Below are positions 15,886 to 24,453 of a DNA stretch of 64,000 nucleotides, piece after piece (positions within the stretch are counted from its first letter, which is position 1; the number at the start of each line of letters is the position of its first letter). The position numbers were made by a program, and so were the translations under genes. The stretch is from Exiguobacterium sp. TNDT2 (GTDB lineage: Bacteria; Bacillota; Bacilli; Exiguobacteriales; Exiguobacteriaceae), in NCBI RefSeq assembly GCF_003331145.1, contig NZ_QLVE01000010.1, positions 1 to 64,000 of the forward strand, written 5' to 3'. Under the pieces are notes generated by a model, which ran no database searches, was not told where the DNA came from, and saw nothing but the letters and a program-made list of their open reading frames with translations.

Positions 15886-18018
15886 ATGCCACTGTATCCA
15901 CTGTTGCCGATCAGCCTATTCATTGCCGGGATGTACGGGTCGGTCACCCTCTGCCTCCTATTGTCTGTTGCCATCGCGTTCACCTGTCGCGGTCAATCCT
16001 TCTATGCGCATATCGGTGCCGTCCTGCTCGTCCTGTTCGTGTTCGTACGTCCTGACGCCGAACCGTTGCCGGAGGACGGGCCCTATCTGTTTGCCATCGA
16101 GAGCCGGCGGGACAACGGACTATCAGCGCGGCTGTATGGACAAATCGCCGGAACCGAAGGCGTGTTGACCGGACGAGATGTCGCGCTTGGCCGTCCGGGC
16201 GAAACATGTCTCGTCACATTCACAGACAGCGCATTCGCACCGTTACGCAATACGGGAGGATTCGATGAGGCGGCTTGGGCGCACGGTGCAGGGCTTATGT
16301 TCAAAGGGAACGACGTGTCGATTGAGGCGTGTCAACCGAGTAAAGGATTGAATGGTCGTCTGCTCCGCTGGAAAGAGCGACAGCTCACGAGAATCGAGGC
16401 GACGTATCGGACGGACGTGGCGCTCTATATGGAGGCGCTCCTATTCGGGGAAAGCCGTTTGCTCGACGAGGAGACGTCGTTCTCTTATCGAGTGACCGGG
16501 TTGTTACATCTGCTCGTCATCTCCGGGTCGCATATCGCCCTCCTCGTCTTGGCGTTCCGATGGTTGTTACGTGGTTTTCCGTTTCGTCGGGAGACGAAGA
16601 CACAACTTATCATCACCGCGGTCACACTGTTCGGTTGGTTGACAGGTTTTTCACCCCCGGTCGCACGGGCCGTGCTCGTCGCCGATTTGTTGCTCGGGTT
16701 ATCGCTGTTCGGAATTCACGTCCGCGACCCGATTCGGCTACTGAGTTGGTGTGGCGCGATGTTGCTCGCGATGCAACCGTATTTGCTATGGAACTTGGGG
16801 TTTCAATTGACAATCGTGATGACGTTGTTCTTGCTCGTGACCCGATCGATTTGGCATAGACCGTTCGGCTTGGCCATCTATGCCCAATGGTTCGGTCTCA
16901 TCTTCCTATGGTCAGTCCAACCGATTATCTCGGTGTTGGCACCCATGTATAACGTCGTAGGCGCTTTCTTAATTTCCTGGATTGTCATTCCGCTCGCTCT
17001 TTTGGCATTCATCGTACCGGCGGTGGAACCGCTCCTCTACCCAATCCTCGACGGGTTGAATGGGACGTTCCGCTTGCATCATGACTGGCAGCCGTGGCTC
17101 CCATTGCATGAGTCCACACTTTGGCACGCTGTGGCGCTCGCTACCGGATTGTGGGTCGGGTTAATCTTACTCGAATGGAAACGGTGGACGGGGTGGGCGT
17201 TGGCGCTCGGCTCCCTTTTACTCCTGCATGTTACGTTGGAATGGACCGAGCAGCCTCGTGTCACGTTTTTAGATGTCGGACAAGGCGATGCCATCGTCGT
17301 CGAGTATGGTGAGGTGACCGGGGCCATCGACGTCGGCGGGGTGTATCAAGACCCGAACGAACAAAAACGCTCCACTTATGACCCGGGAGCGGACGTTGTC
17401 GCCCCGTATATATGGAAGCGGGGGGAACGTCGTCTCGATTTTTTGTTGCTCACCCATGCCGACCACGACCACATCGGAGGACTGACTGGGCTGCTCGATG
17501 CGATTCCCGTTGAGGAAGTATGGCTCTCGGCGGAAGTGGCGGACCATGACAAACGGGACGAATTGTTGGCCATTCTGGCCGAGTATGACGTCCCGGTTCG
17601 TCTCTTGTCGGCCGGAGACCGACCGTATCCGTGGATGTGGGTCGTCGCACCGGACGAGTCAGGAGAGGACGAGAATGCGAACTCGGTCTCACTATTTATG
17701 AAAGTAGGGGGCCTATCGTATTTATTGACCGGGGATTTGCCGGACACGCGGGAAGAGATGATTCCGACCGTTGACGTCGATGTGTTCAAGCTCGGACATC
17801 ACGGGGCGGAGTCGTCCTCGAGTCATGAGTTGATCGAGCGGGTCGACCCGGAATGGATTGTCGTCAGTGTTGGAGCGAACAATCGCTACGGTCACCCCCA
17901 CCCCGACACATTAGAGCGAATCGAAGGCAGACGGTTATTGCGGACCGATGAGGACGGGATGGTCGTCTGTGAACGAAATCGCTGTCGCGGGATTGTGACG
18001 AAGGCAGTACCGCCATGA
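15886..18018 (+). CDS. comEC: DNA uptake channel ComEC/Rec2
   Basis: A 710-residue polytopic protein forming the transformation channel. In order: an N-terminal membrane and OB region (DUF4131, about 1-150), a Competence-domain membrane core (about 190-440; GLLHLLVISGSHIALL) and a C-terminal metallo-beta-lactamase-like nuclease domain (about 455-700) with VTFLDVGQGDAIVVEY and the metal motif THADHDHIGG, which suggests it is active. It transports single-stranded DNA while degrading the other strand. ATG comes directly after comEA. Confidence 0.95.
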   Translation: MPLYPLLPISLFIAGMYGSVTLCLLLSVAIAFTCRGQSFYAHIGAVLLVLFVFVRPDAEPLPEDGPYLFAIESRRDNGLSARLYGQIAGTEGVLTGRDVALGRPGETCLVTFTDSAFAPLRNTGGFDEAAWAHGAGLMFKGNDVSIEACQPSKGLNGRLLRWKERQLTRIEATYRTDVALYMEALLFGESRLLDEETSFSYRVTGLLHLLVISGSHIALLVLAFRWLLRGFPFRRETKTQLIITAVTLFGWLTGFSPPVARAVLVADLLLGLSLFGIHVRDPIRLLSWCGAMLLAMQPYLLWNLGFQLTIVMTLFLLVTRSIWHRPFGLAIYAQWFGLIFLWSVQPIISVLAPMYNVVGAFLISWIVIPLALLAFIVPAVEPLLYPILDGLNGTFRLHHDWQPWLPLHESTLWHAVALATGLWVGLILLEWKRWTGWALALGSLLLLHVTLEWTEQPRVTFLDVGQGDAIVVEYGEVTGAIDVGGVYQDPNEQKRSTYDPGADVVAPYIWKRGERRLDFLLLTHADHDHIGGLTGLLDAIPVEEVWLSAEVADHDKRDELLAILAEYDVPVRLLSAGDRPYPWMWVVAPDESGEDENANSVSLFMKVGGLSYLLTGDLPDTREEMIPTVDVDVFKLGHHGAESSSSHELIERVDPEWIVVSVGANNRYGHPHPDTLERIEGRRLLRTDEDGMVVCERNRCRGIVTKAVPP

Positions 18019-18037
18019 AAAACTATGATAAACTAAA

Positions 18038-18070
18038 AAAGCGATTGCTCCCCCGGGGCAATCGCTTTCT
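18038..18070. terminator. Bidirectional terminator between comEC and yqzM
   Basis: Stem GCGATTGC/GCAATCGC (18041-18048, 18058-18065), flanked by A-rich sequence on the left and TTTCT on the right. It lies between convergent genes. Confidence 0.8.
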
Positions 18071-18077
18071 GACTGAC

Positions 18078-18242
18078 TTATAAGCTCAAGAACTTGATGA
18101 GGACACCGATCGCGAAGATGGTGAAGAAAAAGCCGAACGGGACGATGAAGCCGATTGCTGAATCGATGGCATCGTTACGTTTGCACTGCACGTCGTTCTC
18201 GAACGGGTTTTCGCTTTGTGGGCGAACAGAGTTAATATGCAT
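18078..18242 (-). CDS. yqzM: YqzM family small membrane protein
   Basis: 54 residues with the core NDVQCKRNDAIDSAIGF followed by one hydrophobic helix (about 31-52). This closely resembles B. subtilis YqzM, encoded at the same place between comEC and holA. Its function is not established. ATG at 18242 is preceded by AAGGAGGG on the minus strand; the longer open frame upstream has no ribosome site. A possible promoter (TAGATT, 17 bases, TATACT at 18280-18275, minus strand) is weak. Confidence 0.82.
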   Translation of the reverse strand: MHINSVRPQSENPFENDVQCKRNDAIDSAIGFIVPFGFFFTIFAIGVLIKFLSL

Positions 18243-18323
18243 AGTGAGTCCCTCCTTGAAATGGTTCCGTCCTAAGTATAGCGAATCAGTGAAGGATAAT
18301 CTATGTTTAGATAAGAATAAATT

Positions 18324-19343
18324 GTGAAAGTGGTGTGTGTTTTGAATGAACCGTGGCTGCATAACGGAAAACTGTCGAACGTGTACGTCCTATTTGGGAC
18401 AGAGAAATATTTACTGGAGACGTGGGAACGGGCGATCGTCAAAGCCGCTAACCCGTCTGGTGACCAATTTGATGTCATGCAGCTCGACTTGCACGAGACG
18501 TCACTCGACACGGCACTCGACGAAGCAGAGACAGTACCTTTTTTCAGCGAGTATCGGACCGTCATTGTCAAACATGCCCAGTTCTTGACGGGGGCGAAAG
18601 AAAAGCAGAAACAAAATGTCGAGCGCTTGACGGATTACGCGTTACAACCGGCGCCTTACTCTGTGCTCGTCTTTGTCATTGAAGCGGAAAAACTCGATGA
18701 ACGAAAAAAAGTTGTCAAACGCCTGAAAGAACGGGCCATCGTCCTCGAAGCGAAAAAACCGAGCCAATCCGAATTAATGCGTTATGTCGGCGATGAATTG
18801 AATCGTCGTGGTCAAAAGATGGAGCGGGCGACCGTCGAGCGTCTGTTGTTCCTCTGTCAAGACGATTGGGGCAAACTCGTGCGCGAGCTTGAGAAGTTAC
18901 AACTCTATGCAAGTGAAGGCGCCGATATCCCGATCGAGATTGTCAATGACTTGGTCCCGCGGACGCTCGAGGATAACGTGTTCCAACTGTCCGAATTTTT
19001 AGTGGCCCGACGTGCGGATGCGGCTCTTCGCCTCGTCCGGGATTTAGAGAAGCAAGGGCAAGAATTGATTGGTCTATTGTCGCTCCTCGCCCGACAGTAT
19101 CGGAATATGTATCTCGCGAAACAGCTGACGGAGAAGGGGTATGGCGAGAAACAAATCGCCTCGAAAATCGGGGCACACCCGTACACGGTAAAACTCGCCT
19201 CACAAGCGAGCCGGAATTTCTCAGAGGCCCAGCTCGGCCGGGCACTGACGTTGATTGCCGATGCGGACGAGGTGATGAAGACGGGACGGGGCGACAAGCA
19301 AATCGTTTTCGATACGCTCGTCTGCCAATTGACATTACTATGA
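18324..19343 (+). CDS. holA: DNA polymerase III delta subunit (clamp loader)
   Basis: The YqeN/HolA delta subunit, which opens the beta clamp within the clamp-loader complex. The N-terminal AAA-like domain contains VYVLFGTEKYLLETWE and PFFSEYRTVIVKHAQFL; the C-terminal collar has GQELIGLLSLLARQYRNM. Length is typical (about 330-340). Start is uncertain: the frame opens at GTG 18324 with no good ribosome site. TTG at 18342 (reading MNEPWLHNG) would align better with the family and has a weak GTGGTG upstream. Confidence 0.9.
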   Translation: MKVVCVLNEPWLHNGKLSNVYVLFGTEKYLLETWERAIVKAANPSGDQFDVMQLDLHETSLDTALDEAETVPFFSEYRTVIVKHAQFLTGAKEKQKQNVERLTDYALQPAPYSVLVFVIEAEKLDERKKVVKRLKERAIVLEAKKPSQSELMRYVGDELNRRGQKMERATVERLLFLCQDDWGKLVRELEKLQLYASEGADIPIEIVNDLVPRTLEDNVFQLSEFLVARRADAALRLVRDLEKQGQELIGLLSLLARQYRNMYLAKQLTEKGYGEKQIASKIGAHPYTVKLASQASRNFSEAQLGRALTLIADADEVMKTGRGDKQIVFDTLVCQLTLL

Positions 19344-19352
19344 GGTGAAGAC

Positions 19353-19787
19353 ATGGGATTACAGGAAGTCGGACTAGAAGATGTGATTCCGCTCCGGCAT
19401 GACGTGTTACGTCCGGGGCAGGCGATTGAAACGTGTTATTTTGAAGGGGATGACGCCGAGACGACTCGTCACTTCGCCTGGGTCGAAGATGGTCGTGTCA
19501 TGTCGATTGCGACCGTCATGGAAGTGAAGCGTGACTTCGATGGTCAGACGGTGGCGTACCAACTCAGAGGGATGGCAACTGACCCGAAATCTGCTGGTCA
19601 AGGGATTGGCTCGGCCTTCTTACAGGCGCTCCACCGCGAGCTCGATGACGCTTGGTGGTGCAACGCCCGAGAAGTGGCAGTCCGTTTCTATGAACGGAAC
19701 GGTCTAGTGAAGATCGGTGACGCGTTCGACATTCCGGGGATTGGACCCCACTATGTGATGAGAACCAAAAAAACAGCCGGCTCCTAA
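19353..19787 (+). CDS. GNAT family N-acetyltransferase
   Basis: A 144-residue acetyl-CoA-dependent acetyltransferase. The acetyl-CoA-binding motif A is LRGMATDPKSAGQGIGSAFLQAL (about 70-92), followed by AVRFYERNGLVKIGDAFDIPGIGPHYVM, typical of small ElaA-like GNATs. Substrate unknown. It starts nine bases after holA with GAGGTGA as ribosome site, and its 3' end overlaps a terminator hairpin. Confidence 0.8.
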   Translation: MGLQEVGLEDVIPLRHDVLRPGQAIETCYFEGDDAETTRHFAWVEDGRVMSIATVMEVKRDFDGQTVAYQLRGMATDPKSAGQGIGSAFLQALHRELDDAWWCNAREVAVRFYERNGLVKIGDAFDIPGIGPHYVMRTKKTAGS

Positions 19788-19808
19788 TGGAGGCGGCTGT
19801 TCCGTTTT
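19772..19808. terminator. Bidirectional terminator between the GNAT gene and rpsT
   Basis: Stem ACAGCCG-CTCC/GGAG-CGGCTGT (19773-19784, 19789-19800) with one mismatch and a short loop. An A run lies on the left (for rpsT, leftward) and TTCCGTTTT on the right. The left arm lies in the last codons of the acetyltransferase gene. Confidence 0.8.
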
Positions 19809-19817
19809 AGTCTCTAA

Positions 19818-20078
19818 TTAGAGAGCTGCGATGCGAGCTGCGAGACGTGATTTGTCACGGCCAGCTTTGTTTTGGTGGATAAGACCTTTTGCTGCAGCTT
19901 TGTCGATTTTCTTCGTAGCGAGGACGAAAGCTTCTTGAGCAGCTTCTTTGTTTCCTTCGAGTACGAGAGCGTCAACACGTTTCACTGCTGTACGCATTGC
20001 TGCTTTCTCTTGCGAGTTCGCGACGCGACGCTTTTCAGAAGTTTTTGCACGTTTGATTGCTGATTTGATGTTTGCCAT
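19818..20078 (-). CDS. rpsT: 30S ribosomal protein S20
   Basis: An 86-residue basic, helical protein beginning [18 protein letters not shown] with the conserved [17 protein letters not shown] near the end. It binds 16S rRNA early in 30S assembly. ATG is preceded by AGGGGGTGA. It is transcribed leftward, divergent from lepA, from the promoter at 20153-20181. In Bacillus gpr and spoIIP lie between rpsT and lepA; both are absent here. Confidence 0.97.
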   Translation of the reverse strand: MANIKSAIKRAKTSEKRRVANSQEKAAMRTAVKRVDALVLEGNKEAAQEAFVLATKKIDKAAAKGLIHQNKAGRDKSRLAARIAAL

Positions 20079-20152
20079 TGTTTTGTCACCCCCTGAAACA
20101 AGAAAGTGTATGTTCTCATTACTTCAAGTAATCATTCAACAGAACAAGCACA

Positions 20153-20181
20153 ATTGTAGCAAACGGTTATTCGAAAAGCAA
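20153..20181 (-). promoter_or_regulatory. Sigma-A promoter of rpsT
   Basis: On the minus strand: TTGCTT (20181-20176), a 17-base spacer and TACAAT (20158-20153), followed by an untranslated leader of about 70 bases before the rpsT ATG. Confidence 0.7.
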
Positions 20182-20232
20182 CCACTTGATGATTATTCTG
20201 AAAACTATATGTGGTATTGTTGAAGTAGGTCG

Positions 20233-20261
20233 TACACATACACTTAGGATTTTGATATAAT
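20233..20261 (+). promoter_or_regulatory. Extended -10 promoter of lepA
   Basis: TACACA at 20233-20238, a 17-base spacer and TATAAT at 20256-20261 preceded by TGA (extended -10). It lies about 35 bases before the lepA ATG. Confidence 0.7.
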
Positions 20262-20298
20262 GACACGGTATGCATGAGAAGGATAGGTGAACCCATAT

Positions 20299-22122
20299 AT
20301 GAACAAACAAGAATTAGAGGATCGTCAGAAGAAGATTCGGAACTTTTCTATCATCGCTCACATCGACCATGGAAAGTCGACGCTCGCTGACCGGATTCTC
20401 GAGAGAACTGGTGCGCTCACGGCGCGTGAAATGAAAGAACAGACGCTCGACGCGATGGATCTCGAACGCGAACGCGGGATTACGATCAAGTTGAACGCTG
20501 TTAAATTGAACTATACCGCAAAAGATGGCGAAGAGTACATCCTTCACTTGATCGATACACCGGGACACGTCGACTTCACGTATGAAGTGTCGCGCTCACT
20601 TGCGGCTTGCGAAGGGGCCGTCCTCGTCGTCGATGCGGCGCAAGGGATTGAGGCCCAGACGCTTGCGAACGTTTATCTCGCACTCGATAACGACCTTGAA
20701 ATCATCCCGGTCATCAACAAGATCGACTTGCCATCGGCCGACGTTGAACGCGTCCGTCAAGAGATCGAGGACGTCATCGGTTTGGATGCGAGTGACGCCG
20801 TACCGGCTTCAGCCAAGGCAGGGATTGGGATTGAAGAGATTCTCGAACAAGTTGTCGAACTCGTCCCAGCACCGACGGGAGATCCGTCAGCACCGCTCCA
20901 AGCACTTATCTTCGACTCATATTATGACGCCTATCGTGGCGTCGTCGCCTCGATTCGAATCGTCAACGGTTCGGTCAAAGTCGGGGACAAGGTCCAAATG
21001 ATGTCGACGGGTAAATCGTTTGAAGTCACGGACCTTGGCGTCTCGACTCCGAAGCCTTTATCGGTGAAAGAATTGAATGTTGGAGACGTTGGTACGCTAT
21101 CGGCGTCCATCAAGACGGTCGGTGACGTCCGTGTCGGGGATACGATCACGCTCGCTAAAAATCCTTCGACGGAACAGCTCCCAGGTTACCGGAAGATGAA
21201 CCCGATGGTGTACTGTGGTCTATATCCGATTGACGCCGCCAAATATAACGATTTGCGCGAAGCGCTTGAACGGCTTCAGTTGTCGGATGCGGCACTCGAA
21301 TTCGAACCGGAGACGTCCCAAGCACTCGGCTTTGGCTTCCGCAGCGGATTCCTTGGCATGCTCCATATGGAGATCATTCAAGAGCGGATCGAGCGTGAGT
21401 TCGGAATCGACTTGATTACGACGGCACCGTCGGTCATCTATCATGTCACGACGACGGCGGGCGAGGTTGTCCACGTCGATAACCCGTCGAAGATGCCGGA
21501 ACAACAAAAAGTCGAGTCGATTGAAGAGCCATACGTCAAAGCGGCCATCATGACACCGAACGATTATGTCGGGGCCATTATGGAACTCTGTCAGAAGAAA
21601 CGCGGCAGCTTCATCGATATGCAGTACATCGATACGACCCGCGTCAAAATCACGTACGACATCCCGCTCAGTGAAATCGTCTACGACTTCTTCGACCAGT
21701 TGAAATCAAGCACGAAAGGATATGCTTCGCTCGATTACGACTTGATCGGGTATCGCCCGTCACGCCTCGTCAAGATGGATATCCTCCTCAACAATGAACT
21801 CGTCGATGCGCTCAGCTTCATCGTTCACCGCGATTTCGCCTACGAACGCGGCAAGGTCATCGTCGAGAAATTGAAGGCGCTCATCCCGCGGATGCAGTTC
21901 GAAGTGCCGATTCAAGCAGCGGTCGGAACGAAGATCGTCGCCCGCTCGACGATTAAGGCGCTCCGTAAGAACGTCCTCGCTAAATGTTACGGCGGTGACA
22001 TCTCACGGAAACGTAAATTGCTCGAGAAACAAAAAGAAGGTAAAAAGCGCATGAAGATGGTTGGTTCCGTCGAAGTGCCACAAGAAGCGTTCATGTCCGT
22101 CTTGTCGATGGACGAAGAATAA
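20299..22122 (+). CDS. lepA: Elongation factor 4 (LepA)
   Basis: A ribosome-associated translational GTPase of about 607 residues that promotes back-translocation and helps 30S biogenesis. G motifs are visible: AHIDHGKST (G1), RGITIK (G2), DTPGHVDF (G3), NKIDLPSA (G4), SAKAGIG (G5). The C-terminal domain is specific to EF4 ([21 protein letters not shown]). ATG at 20299 has AGGTGA eight bases upstream; a GTG at 20287 is also in frame but overlaps that site. In Bacillus, hemW follows directly; here a serine operon is inserted. Confidence 0.96.
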   Translation: MNKQELEDRQKKIRNFSIIAHIDHGKSTLADRILERTGALTAREMKEQTLDAMDLERERGITIKLNAVKLNYTAKDGEEYILHLIDTPGHVDFTYEVSRSLAACEGAVLVVDAAQGIEAQTLANVYLALDNDLEIIPVINKIDLPSADVERVRQEIEDVIGLDASDAVPASAKAGIGIEEILEQVVELVPAPTGDPSAPLQALIFDSYYDAYRGVVASIRIVNGSVKVGDKVQMMSTGKSFEVTDLGVSTPKPLSVKELNVGDVGTLSASIKTVGDVRVGDTITLAKNPSTEQLPGYRKMNPMVYCGLYPIDAAKYNDLREALERLQLSDAALEFEPETSQALGFGFRSGFLGMLHMEIIQERIEREFGIDLITTAPSVIYHVTTTAGEVVHVDNPSKMPEQQKVESIEEPYVKAAIMTPNDYVGAIMELCQKKRGSFIDMQYIDTTRVKITYDIPLSEIVYDFFDQLKSSTKGYASLDYDLIGYRPSRLVKMDILLNNELVDALSFIVHRDFAYERGKVIVEKLKALIPRMQFEVPIQAAVGTKIVARSTIKALRKNVLAKCYGGDISRKRKLLEKQKEGKKRMKMVGSVEVPQEAFMSVLSMDEE

Positions 22123-22126
22123 TCGT

Positions 22127-22157
22127 TCGCCCTTATCTCCGGATAAGGGCGATTTTT
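22127..22157 (+). terminator. Terminator after lepA
   Basis: Perfect 11-bp stem TCGCCCTTATC/GATAAGGGCGA with a 4-base loop (22127-22152) and five T. Confidence 0.9.
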
Positions 22158-22229
22158 CTCATTTGGCAGGATTCGGCACGTCGGGTACGGAATAGTACCC
22201 ACTTACAGATAAAAAGAGGAGGAGTGGCG

Positions 22230-23300
22230 GTGGTCTATAATTTTTCAGCCGGGCCAGGCGTATTGCCGGAACCTGTCTTACGTGAAGTGCAAGCCGAGTT
22301 TCATTCCTATAAACAAGGGGTGTCCATCGTCGAGATGAGTCATCGTTCCGAAACGTTCGCCACGATTGTCGAGCAGCTCGAGATGAGACTGCGGCGGTTG
22401 ATGCACATTCCTGACGACTACGCCGTCCTGTTCCTTCAAGGGGGAGCGACGCTGCAATTTTCGATGGTACCGATGAACCTACGCGCGACCGGTCGTTTCG
22501 CCTATCTCGACAGCGGGATTTGGTCGAAGAAGGCCATCGCCGATGCGAAACACTTCGGTAACGTCATCGTCGTGGGCAGTTCAGCCTCATCGAACTATGG
22601 CACAATTCCGGAGTGGCCGGAGCATATACAGGACGTCGATTATCTTCATGTGACGTTGAACAACACGATTGAAGGGACGCGCTATACGAAACTGCCGGAC
22701 ACGGGAGTCCCGCTCGTTGCCGACGTCTCGTCGAACATCTTGGCGGAAGCGATTGACGTCAAGCGCTATGGGCTATTATATGCCGGTGCCCAAAAAAATA
22801 TCGGGCCGGCCGGATTGACGCTCGTCATCATCCGTCGCGATTTGATTGTCGACCGTGACTTGCCGTCATACCTCGCGTACAGCAAGCACGTTGATACGCT
22901 GCTCAACACGCCATCGACGTTCAGTCTATACGTCGCCGAGCGCGTGCTCGCCTGGGTCGAGGGAGAAGGCGGGGTCGAGGCGATGGAACGTCGCAACGTC
23001 GAGAAGAGTGGTCTGTTGTACGATGCTTTAGATGCATCGCCACTGTTTCATGCCGTCGTCTCGGGCAAGCAGCGGTCGCTGACGAACATCCCGTTCACGA
23101 CCGGGGATGCCGAGACGGACCGGGCGTTTCAACGATTCGCCGAGGCACGCGGATTAATCGAGCTCGGGGGTCACCGTTCGGTCGGCGGCCTGCGAGCCAG
23201 TCTATACAACGCGATGCCGCTCGAAGGCGTGACACGTCTCATCGATGTGATGCATGAGTTTGAACAGGAGGGACAAGATGTTTCATATAAAAACGTATAA
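22230..23300 (+). CDS. serC: Phosphoserine aminotransferase
   Basis: A PLP-dependent class V aminotransferase of 356 residues converting 3-phosphohydroxypyruvate and glutamate to phosphoserine. It begins MVYNFSAGPGVLPEPV, has FLQGGATLQFSMVP for phosphate binding, the PLP lysine in AGAQKNIGPAG, and SLYNAMPLEGVTRL near the end. GTG at 22230 lies seven bases after AGGAGG; GTG at 22224 is too close. The 3' end overlaps serA by 23 bases. First gene of serC-serA-DUF1015. Confidence 0.93.
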   Translation: MVYNFSAGPGVLPEPVLREVQAEFHSYKQGVSIVEMSHRSETFATIVEQLEMRLRRLMHIPDDYAVLFLQGGATLQFSMVPMNLRATGRFAYLDSGIWSKKAIADAKHFGNVIVVGSSASSNYGTIPEWPEHIQDVDYLHVTLNNTIEGTRYTKLPDTGVPLVADVSSNILAEAIDVKRYGLLYAGAQKNIGPAGLTLVIIRRDLIVDRDLPSYLAYSKHVDTLLNTPSTFSLYVAERVLAWVEGEGGVEAMERRNVEKSGLLYDALDASPLFHAVVSGKQRSLTNIPFTTGDAETDRAFQRFAEARGLIELGGHRSVGGLRASLYNAMPLEGVTRLIDVMHEFEQEGQDVSYKNV

Positions 23301-24441
23301 TCAAATCGCAGAAGACGGGTTACGACGTTTCGAGCCGAGCGAGTATGCCGTCAATGACGCCGAACAAGCGGACGCCTGGGTCATTCGGAGCCATGACGTC
23401 CATCAGGCGGACATCCCGCCTTACTTGCTCGCCATCGCCCGGGCCGGTGCCGGCGTGAACAATATCCCGCTCGACCGGCTCGCCCGTCAAGGGGTCGTCG
23501 TGTTCCATACGCCGGGCGCGAATGCGAACGCGGTCAAAGAACTCGTGCTCGCCAGCATGCTGTTATCGGTCCGTCCGATTTTGGAAGGGGCGAACTGGGT
23601 CAACAATCATACGTTTGCCGATCAGACATCGCTCGAAGAAGCGATGGAACAACAGAAACGGCGTTTCGTCGGGTCCGAACTGCGAGGCAAGCGCGTCGGC
23701 ATCGTCGGTCTCGGTGCAATCGGGGCGTCGCTCGCGAACGATTTGCTCCATCTCGGCATCGACGTCATCGGGTACGACCCGCACTTATCGGTCGACGGGG
23801 CCTGGAATATCTCACAACAAGTAAAACGGGCGAAGCAGTTGAGCGAGTTGCTCGTCGACGTCGACATCCTGACGATTCATATGCCGCTCACGGATGACAC
23901 GCGCCACATGATTGATGCGACATGGTTCAAGCAGATGAAACCGGGCGCTACCGTTTTGAATTTCGCCCGGGGTGAACTCGTGAATGACGCCGATTTGTTA
24001 GAAGCGCTCGATGACAACGTGGCGACATACATCACCGACTTCCCGAAACAAGTGCTGCTCGGACATCCGCAAGTCGTCGCCTTCCCGCATCTCGGCGCCT
24101 CGACCCACGAGTCTGAGGTGAACTGTGCAATCCAAGCCGTCGATACGCTCAAACTGTATCTCGAGACCGGTAGTATCCGAAACTCGGCCAATTTCCCGAA
24201 CACGGAACTCCCTTACGTCGGCAAGCGGCGTTTGGCCGTGCTCCATTTGAACGTCCCGAACATGGTCGGTCAAATCGCGAGCCGGCTCGCCGAGAACGGA
24301 ATCAATATCGACAACATGGTCAACCGGAGCCGCAACGACGTAGCCTATACGTTGATTGACATCGACAACCACAAACATGAGACGCTATCCGTGCACGCTT
24401 TATATGACATCGAGGGCGTCATGCGCGTCCGCGAATTTTAA
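23278..24441 (+). CDS. serA: D-3-phosphoglycerate dehydrogenase with ACT domain
   Basis: The first enzyme of serine synthesis, NAD-dependent, 387 residues. The Rossmann motif is GIVGLGAIGASLAND (about 146-160). Substrate and catalytic residues lie in RAGAGVNNIP, the catalytic Arg/Glu region, and HLGASTHESEVNC with the conserved His. A C-terminal ACT domain (about 310-387; VPNMVGQIASRLAENGINID) suggests serine feedback. It is shorter than the B. subtilis enzyme, lacking the intervening domain. ATG at 23278 follows AGGAGGG inside the end of serC, so the two are coupled. Confidence 0.9.
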   Translation: MFHIKTYNQIAEDGLRRFEPSEYAVNDAEQADAWVIRSHDVHQADIPPYLLAIARAGAGVNNIPLDRLARQGVVVFHTPGANANAVKELVLASMLLSVRPILEGANWVNNHTFADQTSLEEAMEQQKRRFVGSELRGKRVGIVGLGAIGASLANDLLHLGIDVIGYDPHLSVDGAWNISQQVKRAKQLSELLVDVDILTIHMPLTDDTRHMIDATWFKQMKPGATVLNFARGELVNDADLLEALDDNVATYITDFPKQVLLGHPQVVAFPHLGASTHESEVNCAIQAVDTLKLYLETGSIRNSANFPNTELPYVGKRRLAVLHLNVPNMVGQIASRLAENGINIDNMVNRSRNDVAYTLIDIDNHKHETLSVHALYDIEGVMRVREF

Positions 24442-24453
24442 GGAGGAATGACC

